Below are positions 8,001 through 17,142 of a DNA stretch of 64,000 nucleotides, one piece after another. The notes below the pieces were generated by a model that did not search any database, had not been told where the DNA came from, and saw only the letters and a list, made by a program, of their open reading frames with translations. Within the stretch, counting starts at the first letter, position 1, and each line of letters begins with the position of its first letter. The position numbers were made by a program, and so were the translations under genes. Origin of the DNA: Taibaiella sp. (GTDB taxonomy: Bacteria > Bacteroidota > Bacteroidia > Chitinophagales > Chitinophagaceae); NCBI GenBank assembly GCA_016786705.1, contig JAEUVV010000006.1, forward strand, positions 577,640-641,639. Direction: 5' to 3'.

Positions 8001-10793
8001 ATGCGTACTTCATTAACGGCAATAGCTATAGTGGCCACCACTGCTGCGGCTTATGCACAAACTTCTACAAGCAAAATTTCCGGCACGATCTCTGACGGAA
8101 AATTGAACGAAACCCTTATCGGTGCCAGTATCTATGCAAAGGACAGCACAGAACCGAAAGTTGCTTATGCGGTAACAGACATTGACGGTAAATACGAGCT
8201 TGAACTTAAGCCGGGCGCTTATACCCTGGTAGTTGAGTATGTAGGTTACCAGACCAAAGAAATCAAAGGCGTAGTTGTCACAGACAACAAACCTATTGAA
8301 GCCTTCAACATTTTAATGGACGAAACGAAAAGTGATGAACTGGATGGGGTAGTAGTGGTAAGTTTTTACAATAAAGAGAGCGTCAATTCATTGTTCAGCG
8401 CCCAGAAGAACGCGGCATCAGTATCTGATGGTATTTCTGCGGAGATGATCAAGCGTACTCCGGATAAGAATACCGCGGATGTATTAAAACGGGTGAGCGG
8501 TACTACTATCGTAGATAACAAATTTGTAATCGTAAGAGGTTTAAGCGACCGTTACAATACCGCGCTGGTGGATGATGCCGTGCTGCCCAGTACCGAGCCC
8601 AACCGTAAAGCTTTCTCTTTCGATATCATTCCTTCTACTGTAATTGATAATATCATTATCACAAAAGCGGGAACACCTGATTTACCAGCAGATTTTGCCG
8701 GTGGTGTGATCAATGTATTGACCAAAGAAGTGCCGAATGATAACTTTAATAGCATCAGCATTGGTACCGGCATGAACACCGCGTCTACTTTTAAAGATTT
8801 TAAGACCGGTTATAAAAGCAGTACCGACATTTTAGGATTTGATGGTGGTCGCCAGCTGCCTAAAAATTTCCCTTCTGACCGGGATATTCAAAAAGGTCCT
8901 TTAAGCTCCCAGAAAAGCGCGGAATATCTTTCCATGTTGAATAACGATTATTCGATCAACAACAGGAAAGCGATGCCTGCAGCTAATATACAGTTAGGGA
9001 TGGGCCGCGTTTATCCATTAGGTAACGGTAAAAAATTCGGCTTCTTTGCTGCGGCGAACTATAATCATAGTGAAAATATCAGGCCGAATGTGTTGCGCCA
9101 GTATGATGATTTCAACTATACGGATAACGTATATAACTATTCTACCAGCTTAGGCGGGGTGTTTAATATGGGTTATTATTATGGCAAAAGCAAGATCAGC
9201 TGGAAGACCTTATTTAACCGCAACTTCGATGATAACCTCCTGGTGCGTGAAGGCGTCAACATAGGCCGTTCCAGCGATATCAACTATTACGCGTTTGACC
9301 TGGTACAAAAATCATTGTTCAAAACAACCCTTGCCGGGGAACACCAGGTTGGTAAAAAGAATAAATTGAACTGGCTGGCTTCTTACAACTATATCAGCAA
9401 TAACCAGCCGGACCAAAAGAAAGTATCTTATGGCAGAGTCATAGGCCTGGGCCAGGACTTTACCGCCGACCTGGGAACTTTAGGGAAAGCAAACAACCGT
9501 TTATTCTCTAAACTGGGTGAGTCTATTGTCAATGCGAATGTAAACTACTCCATCCCGGTTGACCTGTTTGAGAAATCCAATGTAAAAGTGGGCGCCTTTG
9601 GCCAATACCGTTACCGTGATTTCTCCAACCGTTATATCGGTGCCGTTTACAACAACAATACAATTCCAGAAAGCGCAAAAGCAAGCCCGCTGGACCAGTT
9701 GTTCACGCCTGAAAATATTAATAACCATTATTTCGATTTAGCCGATCAAACCAACGAGCAGGACGCTTACACAGCTTCTTCCATTACAAGCGGCGCTTAT
9801 GCTATGATGGACAACAAGATCAATGAAAAATTGAGATTGGTATGGGGTGCCAGATTTGAAGCGTATAAAACAGACCTGAGCACTACCTCTAAAAAATATG
9901 TAGACCAGTTCTGGTGGGACGTATTACCTTCTGCGAACCTTACTTACGCGGTAAATGATAAAACTAATTTCAGGGCATCTTATTTCAGAAGCCTGGCCCG
10001 TCCCGAGTTCAGGGAGTTAGCCCTGATGTCTTATTATGATTATGAATTGAGTGCCAACTTCAACGGTAACCCGATGTTGCAACGCACTACGATCAATAAC
10101 TTTGATATCAAGTACGAATATTTCATTACTCCCGGCGAGATCATTTCCGGTTCCGTATTCTACAAAAATTTTAATAACCCTATTGAGCAAAGATTAGCGG
10201 GTGGTAACAGTGCTTATGATATCACTACAGTTAACTTCCCTTCAGCAAGAAATATCGGGGTTGAGTTTGAGATCCGTAAGAAATTAGGATTTTTGGGATC
10301 CGACTTGCTGGACCAGTTCACTATCTATGCGAATGTTGCTTACATCAATTCCAGGATGAACCTTGACCCGGTTAGGTACATTAACAATATTGAATCTTCC
10401 AGCAGACCATTGGCCGGCCAGTCGCCTTATATGGTGAATGCAAGCCTTTCTTACCAGTCTGTAAACAAAAAACTGAACTTAACGGCAAGTTATAATGTAT
10501 TTGGCCAAAGGATCTATTTGGTAGGAGATAAGCGTTTTGGAGATGTGTATGAGTCCCCGAGAAATGTTTTAGATTTCCAGGTAGCTTACCAGGTGAGTGA
10601 AAGAAGCGAGTTCAAACTGAATGTAAGAGATATCCTGAATAACCCTTACCGTTTCTATTTCGACCAGGACGCTGATGGTAAATTTGGGGGTTCCGCCTTC
10701 CAGGATGGCAGGATCCAGGCTAACAAAGACTGGATATTACAGGAATTCAGACCCGGTACTAACTTATCTTTAAGCTATACCTATAAATTTTAA
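8001..10793 (+). CDS. TonB-dependent receptor with carboxypeptidase-regulatory N-terminal domain
   Basis: This is an outer-membrane active transporter of 930 residues. A signal peptide (1-19, ending YAQ) is followed by a carboxypeptidase-regulatory-like beta-sandwich (about 24-110, GTISDGKLNETLIGASI through YVGYQTKEI), typical of Bacteroidota SusC-like receptors. The plug domain follows (about 135-245, with TADVLKRVSGTTIVDNKFVIVRGL and AGGVINVLTKE), then the 22-stranded barrel ending in an aromatic residue (YTYKF). No SusD partner is adjacent, so the substrate may be something other than glycan, such as a metal chelate or peptide. It is a single-gene unit with a strong terminator after it. 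Confidence 0.92.
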   Translation: MRTSLTAIAIVATTAAAYAQTSTSKISGTISDGKLNETLIGASIYAKDSTEPKVAYAVTDIDGKYELELKPGAYTLVVEYVGYQTKEIKGVVVTDNKPIEAFNILMDETKSDELDGVVVVSFYNKESVNSLFSAQKNAASVSDGISAEMIKRTPDKNTADVLKRVSGTTIVDNKFVIVRGLSDRYNTALVDDAVLPSTEPNRKAFSFDIIPSTVIDNIIITKAGTPDLPADFAGGVINVLTKEVPNDNFNSISIGTGMNTASTFKDFKTGYKSSTDILGFDGGRQLPKNFPSDRDIQKGPLSSQKSAEYLSMLNNDYSINNRKAMPAANIQLGMGRVYPLGNGKKFGFFAAANYNHSENIRPNVLRQYDDFNYTDNVYNYSTSLGGVFNMGYYYGKSKISWKTLFNRNFDDNLLVREGVNIGRSSDINYYAFDLVQKSLFKTTLAGEHQVGKKNKLNWLASYNYISNNQPDQKKVSYGRVIGLGQDFTADLGTLGKANNRLFSKLGESIVNANVNYSIPVDLFEKSNVKVGAFGQYRYRDFSNRYIGAVYNNNTIPESAKASPLDQLFTPENINNHYFDLADQTNEQDAYTASSITSGAYAMMDNKINEKLRLVWGARFEAYKTDLSTTSKKYVDQFWWDVLPSANLTYAVNDKTNFRASYFRSLARPEFRELALMSYYDYELSANFNGNPMLQRTTINNFDIKYEYFITPGEIISGSVFYKNFNNPIEQRLAGGNSAYDITTVNFPSARNIGVEFEIRKKLGFLGSDLLDQFTIYANVAYINSRMNLDPVRYINNIESSSRPLAGQSPYMVNASLSYQSVNKKLNLTASYNVFGQRIYLVGDKRFGDVYESPRNVLDFQVAYQVSERSEFKLNVRDILNNPYRFYFDQDADGKFGGSAFQDGRIQANKDWILQEFRPGTNLSLSYTYKF

Positions 10794-10830
10794 CCTATAG
10801 TGCTTTTCAATTTTTATAGTTAAATAATAA

Positions 10831-10863
10831 GAAACGGCTGCAGACCTGCAGCCGTTTTATTTT
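10831..10863 (+). terminator. Rho-independent terminator of the TonB receptor gene
   Basis: An 11-bp perfect stem AAACGGCTGCA/TGCAGCCGTTT (10832-10857) has a 4-base loop and is followed by a T-rich stretch. It lies 38 bases after the stop codon. Confidence 0.85.
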
Positions 10864-10883
10864 TCTGCAGGGCTTAATTTTAT

Positions 10884-10891
10884 TATTTTTG
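10884..10891 (+). promoter_or_regulatory. Bacteroidota -7 box for recG
   Basis: TATTTTTG matches TAnnTTTG, 40 bases before the proposed TTG start at 10932. No convincing -33 element was seen. Confidence 0.5.
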
Positions 10892-10931
10892 AATTTCCAT
10901 CCGATTATTGAAACAATAAAGTTTAAACCTC

Positions 10932-13055
10932 TTGGCGACATTGAATTTTGGCGAAGCAGCACTGCAGACCTCTGTAGAGTTCCTGAAAGGTATAGGTGCT
11001 TTTAAAGCTGTGCTGTTACAGAAGGAACTTGGTATTTTCAATTTCAATGATCTGCTGCATTATTTTCCTTACCGCTACCTGGATACGACACAGGTTCAAT
11101 CCATAGGTTCTTTGCAACCCGACCAGGAATGGGTACAGCTGAAGGGCATCATTATGAATTTCCAGGAGCATGGTACCGGGTTTAAGAAAAGACTTACTGC
11201 TACTTTATATGACCCCAGCGGACAGCTGGAGCTGGTCTGGTTCCAGGGCATTAGTTATGTGACCAAAAATATCCAGGCTAATACTGCTTATACGGTTTTC
11301 GGGAAACTCAGTTTTTTCAACGGTTTTCCTACCATTACCCATCCCGAGCTGGAAAAAGTACAAGTTGGTGCTCAGGAGAAAACCGAAACCATGCTGCCGA
11401 CCTATAGCGTTACTGAGAAGCTAAGAGCCAAAGGCATTACCAACCGGAATTTTGCAAAGATCACGCAGGCCTTGTTTTCAAAAATACAGCCTTATGATGT
11501 GTATGAAACATTGCCCCAGTCACTGCTGCAGCAATATGGATTAATGGGTCGCTTCGAAGCTCTGAAGCAAATACATTTCCCGGTAAACGCGGAGGCGCTT
11601 TCGCGGGCGCGTCACCGGTTGAAATGGGAAGAATTATTTATTGCCCAGTTGAAGATCAGCCAGAGCAACCTGCGCAATAAAAGCCAGGCCGGCTTTTCAT
11701 TCCCGAGTATCGGCAATGTTTTCAACGACTTTTATGAAAAATACCTGCCCTTCCCCCTTACAAATGCTCAAAAGCGGGTGATCAAAGATATCCGGACAGA
11801 TACTTTACGCGGCCGGCAGATGAATCGCCTGGTGCAGGGAGATGTAGGCAGCGGTAAAACGATCGTAGCCTTACTGAGTATGCTGATGGCCCTGGATAAT
11901 GGCTTCCAGTCCTGCATGATGGCACCTACAGAGATACTGGCACAGCAACATTATGAAGGGATCAGTAAACTACTGGAGGATATGCCGTTAAATGTTGTTT
12001 TACTGACCGGTTCGGTTAAAGCAAAACAACGCAAACCGATCATGCAGGGACTTGCAGACGGAACGGTGCATATTGTGGTGGGCACTCACGCCCTATTGGA
12101 AGATAAAGTGGTCTTTAAAAACCTGGGCCTCGCAGTAATTGATGAGCAGCACCGCTTTGGGGTAGGGCAGCGCGCCAAGCTCTGGCAGAAGAATAGCTTG
12201 CCGCCTCATATCCTGGTGATGACCGCCACGCCGATACCCAGAACTCTTGCCATGACTATTTATGGCGATCTGGATGTTTCTGTCATTGATGAATTACCGC
12301 CCGGCCGCAAGCCTATTATCACGATGCATCGTTTTGACAACTACCGGCCTAAGATCATGGATTTTATCCGGCATGAGATTGCCAACGGCCGGCAGATATA
12401 TATCGTCTATCCTTTGATCGATGAGAGCGAGAAGATGGACTATGAAAGCCTGATGGCCAACTACGAGCAGGTGAAAACCTATTTTCCCGACCCGAGATAT
12501 AATGTAGCTATGGTACATGGCCGGCAGGATCCGGGGGACAAGGAGCGCAATATGCAACGCTTCATAAAGGGCGAGGCGCATATCCTCGTGGCGACAACCG
12601 TGATCGAAGTAGGAGTGAATGTACCCAATGCTTCTGTTATGCTGATCGAAAGCGCGGAGCGTTTTGGTCTTTCCCAATTGCACCAGCTGCGGGGGAGAGT
12701 AGGGCGGGGGAGTGAAAAGTCATATTGTATCTTATTAACCTCAACTGAGCTTTCTAAAGAAAGCCGGCAGCGTATGAGTATCATGACACAGACCTCGGAT
12801 GGTTTCGTGATTGCGGAAGAAGACCTGAAAATGAGAGGCCCGGGGGATATGTATGGCACCCGGCAGAGCGGAGCTTTGGATTTTAAAATCGCTGATATCG
12901 TCCAGGATGCGGCTATTGTAGAAGCCACAAAAGTCGCTGCTGAACAGTTGTTGGCGAATGATCCGCAATTAGCCGCACCGGATCACCGTTTACTTTACCT
13001 GGCGCTCCACCAAACCCGGAAAGGGCAGCCTATGCCCTGGAGCAAGATCAGCTGA
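10932..13055 (+). CDS. recG: ATP-dependent DNA helicase RecG
   Basis: RecG remodels stalled replication forks and branch-migrates Holliday junctions. The 707-residue protein has the N-terminal wedge/OB domain that binds branched DNA (residues 1 to about 250), Walker A GDVGSGKT (from about residue 302), the RecG form of motif II DEQH (about 402), motif III MTATPIPRT, and motif VI QLRGRVGRG. The frame has no ATG before codon 75 (GIIMNF), yet the N-terminal residues (VEFLKGIGAFKAVLLQKELGI) are typical of RecG, so translation must start at a TTG, 10932 or 10941; an in-frame stop lies at 10917. Confidence 0.93.
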   Translation: MATLNFGEAALQTSVEFLKGIGAFKAVLLQKELGIFNFNDLLHYFPYRYLDTTQVQSIGSLQPDQEWVQLKGIIMNFQEHGTGFKKRLTATLYDPSGQLELVWFQGISYVTKNIQANTAYTVFGKLSFFNGFPTITHPELEKVQVGAQEKTETMLPTYSVTEKLRAKGITNRNFAKITQALFSKIQPYDVYETLPQSLLQQYGLMGRFEALKQIHFPVNAEALSRARHRLKWEELFIAQLKISQSNLRNKSQAGFSFPSIGNVFNDFYEKYLPFPLTNAQKRVIKDIRTDTLRGRQMNRLVQGDVGSGKTIVALLSMLMALDNGFQSCMMAPTEILAQQHYEGISKLLEDMPLNVVLLTGSVKAKQRKPIMQGLADGTVHIVVGTHALLEDKVVFKNLGLAVIDEQHRFGVGQRAKLWQKNSLPPHILVMTATPIPRTLAMTIYGDLDVSVIDELPPGRKPIITMHRFDNYRPKIMDFIRHEIANGRQIYIVYPLIDESEKMDYESLMANYEQVKTYFPDPRYNVAMVHGRQDPGDKERNMQRFIKGEAHILVATTVIEVGVNVPNASVMLIESAERFGLSQLHQLRGRVGRGSEKSYCILLTSTELSKESRQRMSIMTQTSDGFVIAEEDLKMRGPGDMYGTRQSGALDFKIADIVQDAAIVEATKVAAEQLLANDPQLAAPDHRLLYLALHQTRKGQPMPWSKIS

Positions 13056-13093
13056 TTTTTTATTTGCATTTTTGTAAACGATACGACTATTCA

Positions 13094-13113
13094 ATGCGTC
13101 ATTTCGACCGGAG
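13094..13113. repeat. Solitary REP-like fragment
   Basis: GCGTCATTTCGACCGGAG resembles the GTCATTTCGACnnnGAG-type intergenic repeats common in Bacteroidota and shares the TTTCGAC core with the paired element at 13778-13911. It lies in the recG/YqeY gap and has no visible partner hairpin. Confidence 0.4.
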
Positions 13114-13260
13114 TAAAAGCTAGATGTAATGCAGCATTTTACGTATAATTTAAATTAAACCATTACGAGTATAAATAGTGCATATGTAATGCATTATACT
13201 TTATTTTTATTCCTTGCTGGGCGATCTTAATCCACCGGTTTTTTTCAGCGGCAGAATGAT

Positions 13261-13268
13261 TAACTTTG
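13261..13268 (+). promoter_or_regulatory. Bacteroidota -7 box deciding the start of the YqeY-like gene
   Basis: TAACTTTG matches TAnnTTTG exactly. Transcription would begin near 13274, downstream of the earlier in-frame start at 13214, which favours the ATG at 13298. Confidence 0.6.
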
Positions 13269-13297
13269 CCCTTTATACAACCGACAACCCAAATATT

Positions 13298-13747
13298 ATG
13301 AGTTTAGAAGCAAAAATAATGGAACGCCTTAAAGAGGCGATGCGTGCAAAAGATGAAGTAGCACTGCGTACATTAAGAGCGATCAAAGCAGCTATATTAG
13401 TAGAACAAACGGCAACTGGTGCAAAAGAGAGCCTTACAGAAGCGGATGAGCTGAAACTCCTGACCAAGATGGCCAAACAAAGAAAAGATTCCCTGGATAT
13501 CTTCACCCAGCAAAACCGTGCCGACCTTGCCGCTAAAGAAGCCGAAGAGATCGAAGTGATCAACCAGTTTTTACCGGCCCAGCTTAGCGAAGCCGAATTA
13601 GAAGCAGCGATCAAAGAGATCATCAGCCAGGTGGGCGCCAGCTCCCCGGCAGACCTGGGCAAGGTTATGGGCCCTGCCAATAAAGCTTTGGCTGGTAAAG
13701 CCGAGGGTAAAGCGGTTGCCGACATGGTCAAAAAATTATTAGCATAA
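13298..13747 (+). CDS. GatB/YqeY-domain protein
   Basis: The 149-residue protein is almost wholly a YqeY domain, the helical tail domain shared with the GatB subunit of Glu-tRNA(Gln) amidotransferase, where it helps bind tRNA. Visible signatures are MRAKDEVALRTLRAIKAAI near the N-terminus, INQFLPAQLSEAEL in the middle, and DLGKVMGPANKALAGKAEGK near the end. Free-standing YqeY proteins have no firmly proven role, although tRNA contact is suspected. An in-frame start exists 84 bases upstream at 13214, but the -7 box at 13261 and family length favour 13298. It is preceded by a REP-like fragment and followed by a REPIN-like element, so it is a single transcription unit. Confidence 0.88.
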   Translation: MSLEAKIMERLKEAMRAKDEVALRTLRAIKAAILVEQTATGAKESLTEADELKLLTKMAKQRKDSLDIFTQQNRADLAAKEAEEIEVINQFLPAQLSEAELEAAIKEIISQVGASSPADLGKVMGPANKALAGKAEGKAVADMVKKLLA

Positions 13748-13777
13748 TATACTGATCAATATATTCAGGAATATTTT

Positions 13778-13911
13778 AAAGAGGGTGCCTAAAAGCTAAA
13801 ATTCTTGTCACATTGAGCCTGTCGAAATGCGGCAAGAATTGAGTATCAAATTTGTCTATATTTCGACGGAGCTCAATATGACAAATTTGTAACCTTTTAG
13901 ACACCTTCTTT
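13778..13911. repeat. REPIN-like element: two inverted hairpins inside an outer inverted repeat
   Basis: The outer arms AAAGAGGGTGCCTAAAAG (13778-13795) and CTTTTAGACACCTTCTTT (13894-13911) pair with two mismatches. Inside are two hairpins, AATTCTTG/CAAGAATT (13800-13840) and CAAATTTG/CAAATTTG with further pairing (13847-13889). The hairpins are inverted copies of one motif, roughly TTGTCA(C/T)ATTGAGC followed by CGTCGAAAT. That is the form of a REPIN mobilised by a REP-associated Y1 transposase elsewhere in the genome. It may also end the YqeY-like transcript. Confidence 0.6.
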
Positions 13912-13994
13912 TTTATCCTTATTAAACAGTTAAACCTGCCTGCCGGTAGCCAGTTTAATAAAGTATTATGAAGTATCATTTACCCGGCAATCTG

Positions 13995-14002
13995 TACTTT
14001 TG
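13995..14002 (+). promoter_or_regulatory. -7 box placing transcription start at the cvpA ATG
   Basis: TACTTTTG matches TAnnTTTG and ends 7 bases before the ATG at 14010, so a transcript from it would be leaderless or nearly so. Confidence 0.5.
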
Positions 14003-14009
14003 AGTTATT

Positions 14010-14546
14010 ATGGGATTAGATATTGTTTTACTGGCACTCCTTACCTGGTATGGCTTTAAAGGCTATAGGAAAGGAATTGTCCAGGTGTTATTTTCTACAA
14101 TAGCCATGATAGTGGCCACCTTAGGGGCGCTTAAGCTTTCGGGTAAACTATCCGGTTATTTTTTCCAGAAAGATTCGGATATAAGCCCCTGGCTGCCGGT
14201 ACTTTCTTTCATACTCGTATTTGCAGCGATCCTGTTCCTGGTATACCTGATCTCGAAAACGGTAGACTCCAGCCTGAAAAAAGTAAGGCTGGGCTGGCTC
14301 AACCGGCTGGCCGGCATGGCCTTGTATATCCTCATCATTTCATTTGTTTTTAGTACCGTGCTGTGGATCGGAGACAAAGTAAATTTAATTAAACCGGAAA
14401 CGAAAGCAGCCTCCGTTACTTACCCGCTTATTGCCCCCATCGCGCCTATGGGATTCGAATTTTTCGGTACTATACTGCCTTTTGTAAAAAGTAGTTACGC
14501 GGAACTGGAAGCGCTTTTCGATAAAATAGACGGGCACCTGCCTTAA
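14010..14546 (+). CDS. cvpA: CvpA-family inner-membrane protein
   Basis: The 178-residue protein has four predicted membrane helices (about residues 1-20, 25-45, 62-82 and 101-121), with the CvpA hallmarks of a (Y/W)GxxKGxxKG(I/L)VQ-type loop after helix 1 (WYGFKGYRKGIVQVLFS) and a conserved small-residue helix 2. CvpA is named for colicin V production in E. coli and is linked to envelope stress and bile tolerance; its molecular activity is unsettled. The C-terminal 50 residues are soluble. An amidotransferase gene starts 3 bases after the stop, so the two are translationally coupled. The ATG almost coincides with the predicted transcription start. Confidence 0.85.
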   Translation: MGLDIVLLALLTWYGFKGYRKGIVQVLFSTIAMIVATLGALKLSGKLSGYFFQKDSDISPWLPVLSFILVFAAILFLVYLISKTVDSSLKKVRLGWLNRLAGMALYILIISFVFSTVLWIGDKVNLIKPETKAASVTYPLIAPIAPMGFEFFGTILPFVKSSYAELEALFDKIDGHLP

Positions 14547-14549
14547 AGA

Positions 14550-15125
14550 ATGACCATGTGGCTACTGATAGATAATTACGACTCTTTTTCCCATATCCTG
14601 CTGGATTACCTGCTACAGATCAATCCTGATACAATATGTATCCAGAATGATACCTTAGATATGGAGGCCATTATTAAACTGGCGCCGGAAAGAATTATCC
14701 TTTCCCCGGGCCCTAAAGCGCCCGGCCAGGCAGGGATCACGATGGAAGTAATCAGCTATTTTTACGATAAAATCCCTATCTTGGGGGTATGCCTGGGACA
14801 CCAGGCTATCGCACAGTTTTTTGGCGCCAGTGTAGGTCGGGCGCCCTATCCCTTACACGGGAAAACCAGTGAGATCGAACATTATGGCAAGGGGATTTTT
14901 AAAGGACTGGAGCATAAATTTAAGGTGATGCGGTATCACTCCCTGAGCGTGACCCGCCTGGAGCAGACGGGTATCGAGCCCTGGGCGATTGCTCTGGATG
15001 ACCAAAGCCTGATGGCTTTTGGTCATGAAAAATACCCGGTTACCGGGATCCAGTTTCACCCCGAGTCCGTGCTTACTGAGCATGGCTTAGCCTTATTAAA
15101 AGCATGGGACGCGTATTTTAAATGA
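14550..15125 (+). CDS. Glutamine amidotransferase of anthranilate/aminodeoxychorismate synthase
   Basis: A class-I glutamine amidotransferase of 191 residues that supplies ammonia to a chorismate-using partner, for tryptophan (TrpG) or folate (PabA). It has LIDNYDSFSHIL at the N-terminus (about 6-17), the oxyanion SPGPKAPGQAG loop, the catalytic Cys in GVCLGHQ (about residue 77) and the His-Glu pair in QFHPES near 170. Neither trpE nor pabB is adjacent, so the two roles cannot be separated from context; the same subunit often serves both. ATG codons at 14550 and 14556 are both usable. It follows cvpA by 3 bases. Confidence 0.88.
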   Translation: MTMWLLIDNYDSFSHILLDYLLQINPDTICIQNDTLDMEAIIKLAPERIILSPGPKAPGQAGITMEVISYFYDKIPILGVCLGHQAIAQFFGASVGRAPYPLHGKTSEIEHYGKGIFKGLEHKFKVMRYHSLSVTRLEQTGIEPWAIALDDQSLMAFGHEKYPVTGIQFHPESVLTEHGLALLKAWDAYFK

Positions 15126-15200
15126 ATAAACTAATAAATGCATAATTTCGCGTTCGGAACTTATCCAATTAATTGATAGAATTTTGACTTTATTATAGAT

Positions 15201-17099
15201 ATGAGTGCAAGTAATTACGACGAGAGTAGTATTAAGTCCTTAGACTGGAAAGAGCATATACGGCTGCGCCCGGGTATGTATATCGGTAAGCTGGGTGATG
15301 GTAGCAGTATGGATGACGGTATCTATATCCTCGTAAAAGAGGTGGTGGATAACTGTATCGATGAGTATACCATGGGCTTCGGCAAGCAGGTGAATATTAC
15401 CATCCAGGAAGGCACGGTAACCGTGAGAGATTACGGCCGGGGTATTCCCTTGGGAAAATTGGTGGACGTAGTAAGTAAGATCAACACCGGTGCAAAATAT
15501 GACAGTAAGGCTTTCCAGAAATCAGTAGGCTTGAACGGGGTAGGTACCAAAGCCGTAAATGCCTTGAGCAGCAGCTTTATAGTAACCGCCTACAGGGACG
15601 GTAAAACCAAAACCGCTACTTTTGAGAAAGGGGAACTGATCACAGAAAGTAAGGAAACCAAAACCTCGGAAGAAAACGGAACGGAAGTAATTTTTACGCC
15701 GGACAATACGGTATTCAAAAATTACCACTTCATCAATGACTATGTTCAAAACCAGATCTGGAACTATTGCTACCTGAATGCTGGTCTGGCTATTTACCTG
15801 AACGGTAAAAAATATGTTTCCAAAAATGGGTTGCTGGACCTCCTGGAAAACAAAACCAACGCGGATGACCTGCGCTACCCGATCATTCACCTAAAGGGAG
15901 AAGATATCGAAGTTGCGATCACGCATACCGGCGCTTACGGTGAGGATATCTACTCGTTCGTGAACGGGCAGCATACTACCCAGGGTGGTACCCACCAGCA
16001 GGCGTTCAGGGAAGCCTATGTAAAGACCATAAGAGATTTCTTCAAGAAAGATTATGATGCTTCTGATATACGCCAGACGATCTGTGCCGCTATCGCGGTA
16101 AAAGTCCAGGAGCCGGTATTCGAAAGCCAGACCAAAACAAAACTGGGTTCGCTTAGTGTAGCGCCGGACGGGCCATCCATGAAAACATTCGTGCTGGACT
16201 TTATGTCTAAGGCCCTGGATGATTTCCTCCATAAGAACGCGCCGGTAGCGGAAGCCATTAAAAAGCGGATTGAGCAAAGCGAAAGGGAGCGTAAAGAGCT
16301 ATCCGGCATTCGTAAAATTGCTAATGAAAGGGCCAAGAAGGCGAACTTGCATAATAAAAAGCTGCGGGACTGCCGGGTACATTTGAACGCGGAAGCCCCG
16401 GCAAAAAATAAAGAGGAATTCCAGGTGAAACAATTGGCCTCTACCATATTTATTACCGAAGGGGACTCGGCGAGCGGATCGATTACCAAAAGCAGGGATG
16501 TGGATTCCCAGGCGGTATTCAGCTTAAGGGGAAAGCCATTAAACAGCTTCGGCCTGACTAAGAAAGTAGTGTACGAAAACGAAGAGTTTAACCTGCTGCA
16601 ACATGCGCTGAATATAGAAGACGGGCTGGATGGATTGCGCTATAATAATATCGTGATCGCAACCGATGCCGATGTGGATGGAATGCACATCCGTCTATTG
16701 ATCATGACCTTCTTTTTGCAGTTCTTCCCGGACATTGTACGTAACGGGCATGTTTATATCCTGGAAACGCCATTATTCCGGGTAAGGAATAAAAAAGAAA
16801 CGATTTATTGTTATTCCGAAGCAGAAAAACTGAAAGCAATAGAAAAACTGGGAGGTAAACCGGAAATTACAAGATTTAAAGGGTTAGGGGAGATTTCTCC
16901 GGAAGAATTCGGTAAATTTATAGGTGAAGACATGAAAAAGGACCCGGTACTTATTAGTAAAGATGCGCCGATCCAGAAGCTATTAGAATATTATATGGGG
17001 ACCAATACCCCTGCCCGTCAAAAGTTCATCATCGAAAACCTCGTGGTGGAAAAAGATGATGCGATGGAACTTAAAGAAGCTTTGGTCGAAGCGGGCTAA
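15201..17099 (+). CDS. parE: DNA topoisomerase IV subunit B
   Basis: The ATPase subunit of a type IIA topoisomerase; with ParC it decatenates daughter chromosomes. The GHKL ATPase covers about residues 20-220, with [18 protein letters not shown] and [14 protein letters not shown]. The transducer follows, then the TOPRIM domain with TEGDSASG (about 419) and [10 protein letters not shown] (about 489). The C-terminal tail is short. At 632 residues it lacks the insert seen in many GyrB proteins, and the FGLTKK(V)-type segment and opening [20 protein letters not shown] favour ParE over GyrB. No parC follows; the next gene is a small secreted protein. Confidence 0.88.
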   Translation: MSASNYDESSIKSLDWKEHIRLRPGMYIGKLGDGSSMDDGIYILVKEVVDNCIDEYTMGFGKQVNITIQEGTVTVRDYGRGIPLGKLVDVVSKINTGAKYDSKAFQKSVGLNGVGTKAVNALSSSFIVTAYRDGKTKTATFEKGELITESKETKTSEENGTEVIFTPDNTVFKNYHFINDYVQNQIWNYCYLNAGLAIYLNGKKYVSKNGLLDLLENKTNADDLRYPIIHLKGEDIEVAITHTGAYGEDIYSFVNGQHTTQGGTHQQAFREAYVKTIRDFFKKDYDASDIRQTICAAIAVKVQEPVFESQTKTKLGSLSVAPDGPSMKTFVLDFMSKALDDFLHKNAPVAEAIKKRIEQSERERKELSGIRKIANERAKKANLHNKKLRDCRVHLNAEAPAKNKEEFQVKQLASTIFITEGDSASGSITKSRDVDSQAVFSLRGKPLNSFGLTKKVVYENEEFNLLQHALNIEDGLDGLRYNNIVIATDADVDGMHIRLLIMTFFLQFFPDIVRNGHVYILETPLFRVRNKKETIYCYSEAEKLKAIEKLGGKPEITRFKGLGEISPEEFGKFIGEDMKKDPVLISKDAPIQKLLEYYMGTNTPARQKFIIENLVVEKDDAMELKEALVEAG

Positions 17100-17142
17100 T
17101 AAAGATGAAGTAAAGATTTAACCCTTTTTAATTAAAATCAAT

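Noticed and set aside
12294..12968. Several minus-strand open frames of 75-149 residues inside recG
   Set aside because: They overlap the RecG helicase motifs on the opposite strand and have no independent support.
13214..13297. Longer N-terminus for the YqeY-like gene
   Set aside because: The -7 box at 13261-13268 lies inside it, and the extra residues do not resemble the family.
13778..13911. Insertion sequence or MITE with transposase
   Set aside because: No transposase frame or target-site duplication was seen; the paired hairpins fit a REPIN better.
15201..17099. GyrB identity for the topoisomerase subunit
   Set aside because: Length of 632 residues and segment order favour ParE, though only comparison with the second type IIA B subunit in the genome would settle it.
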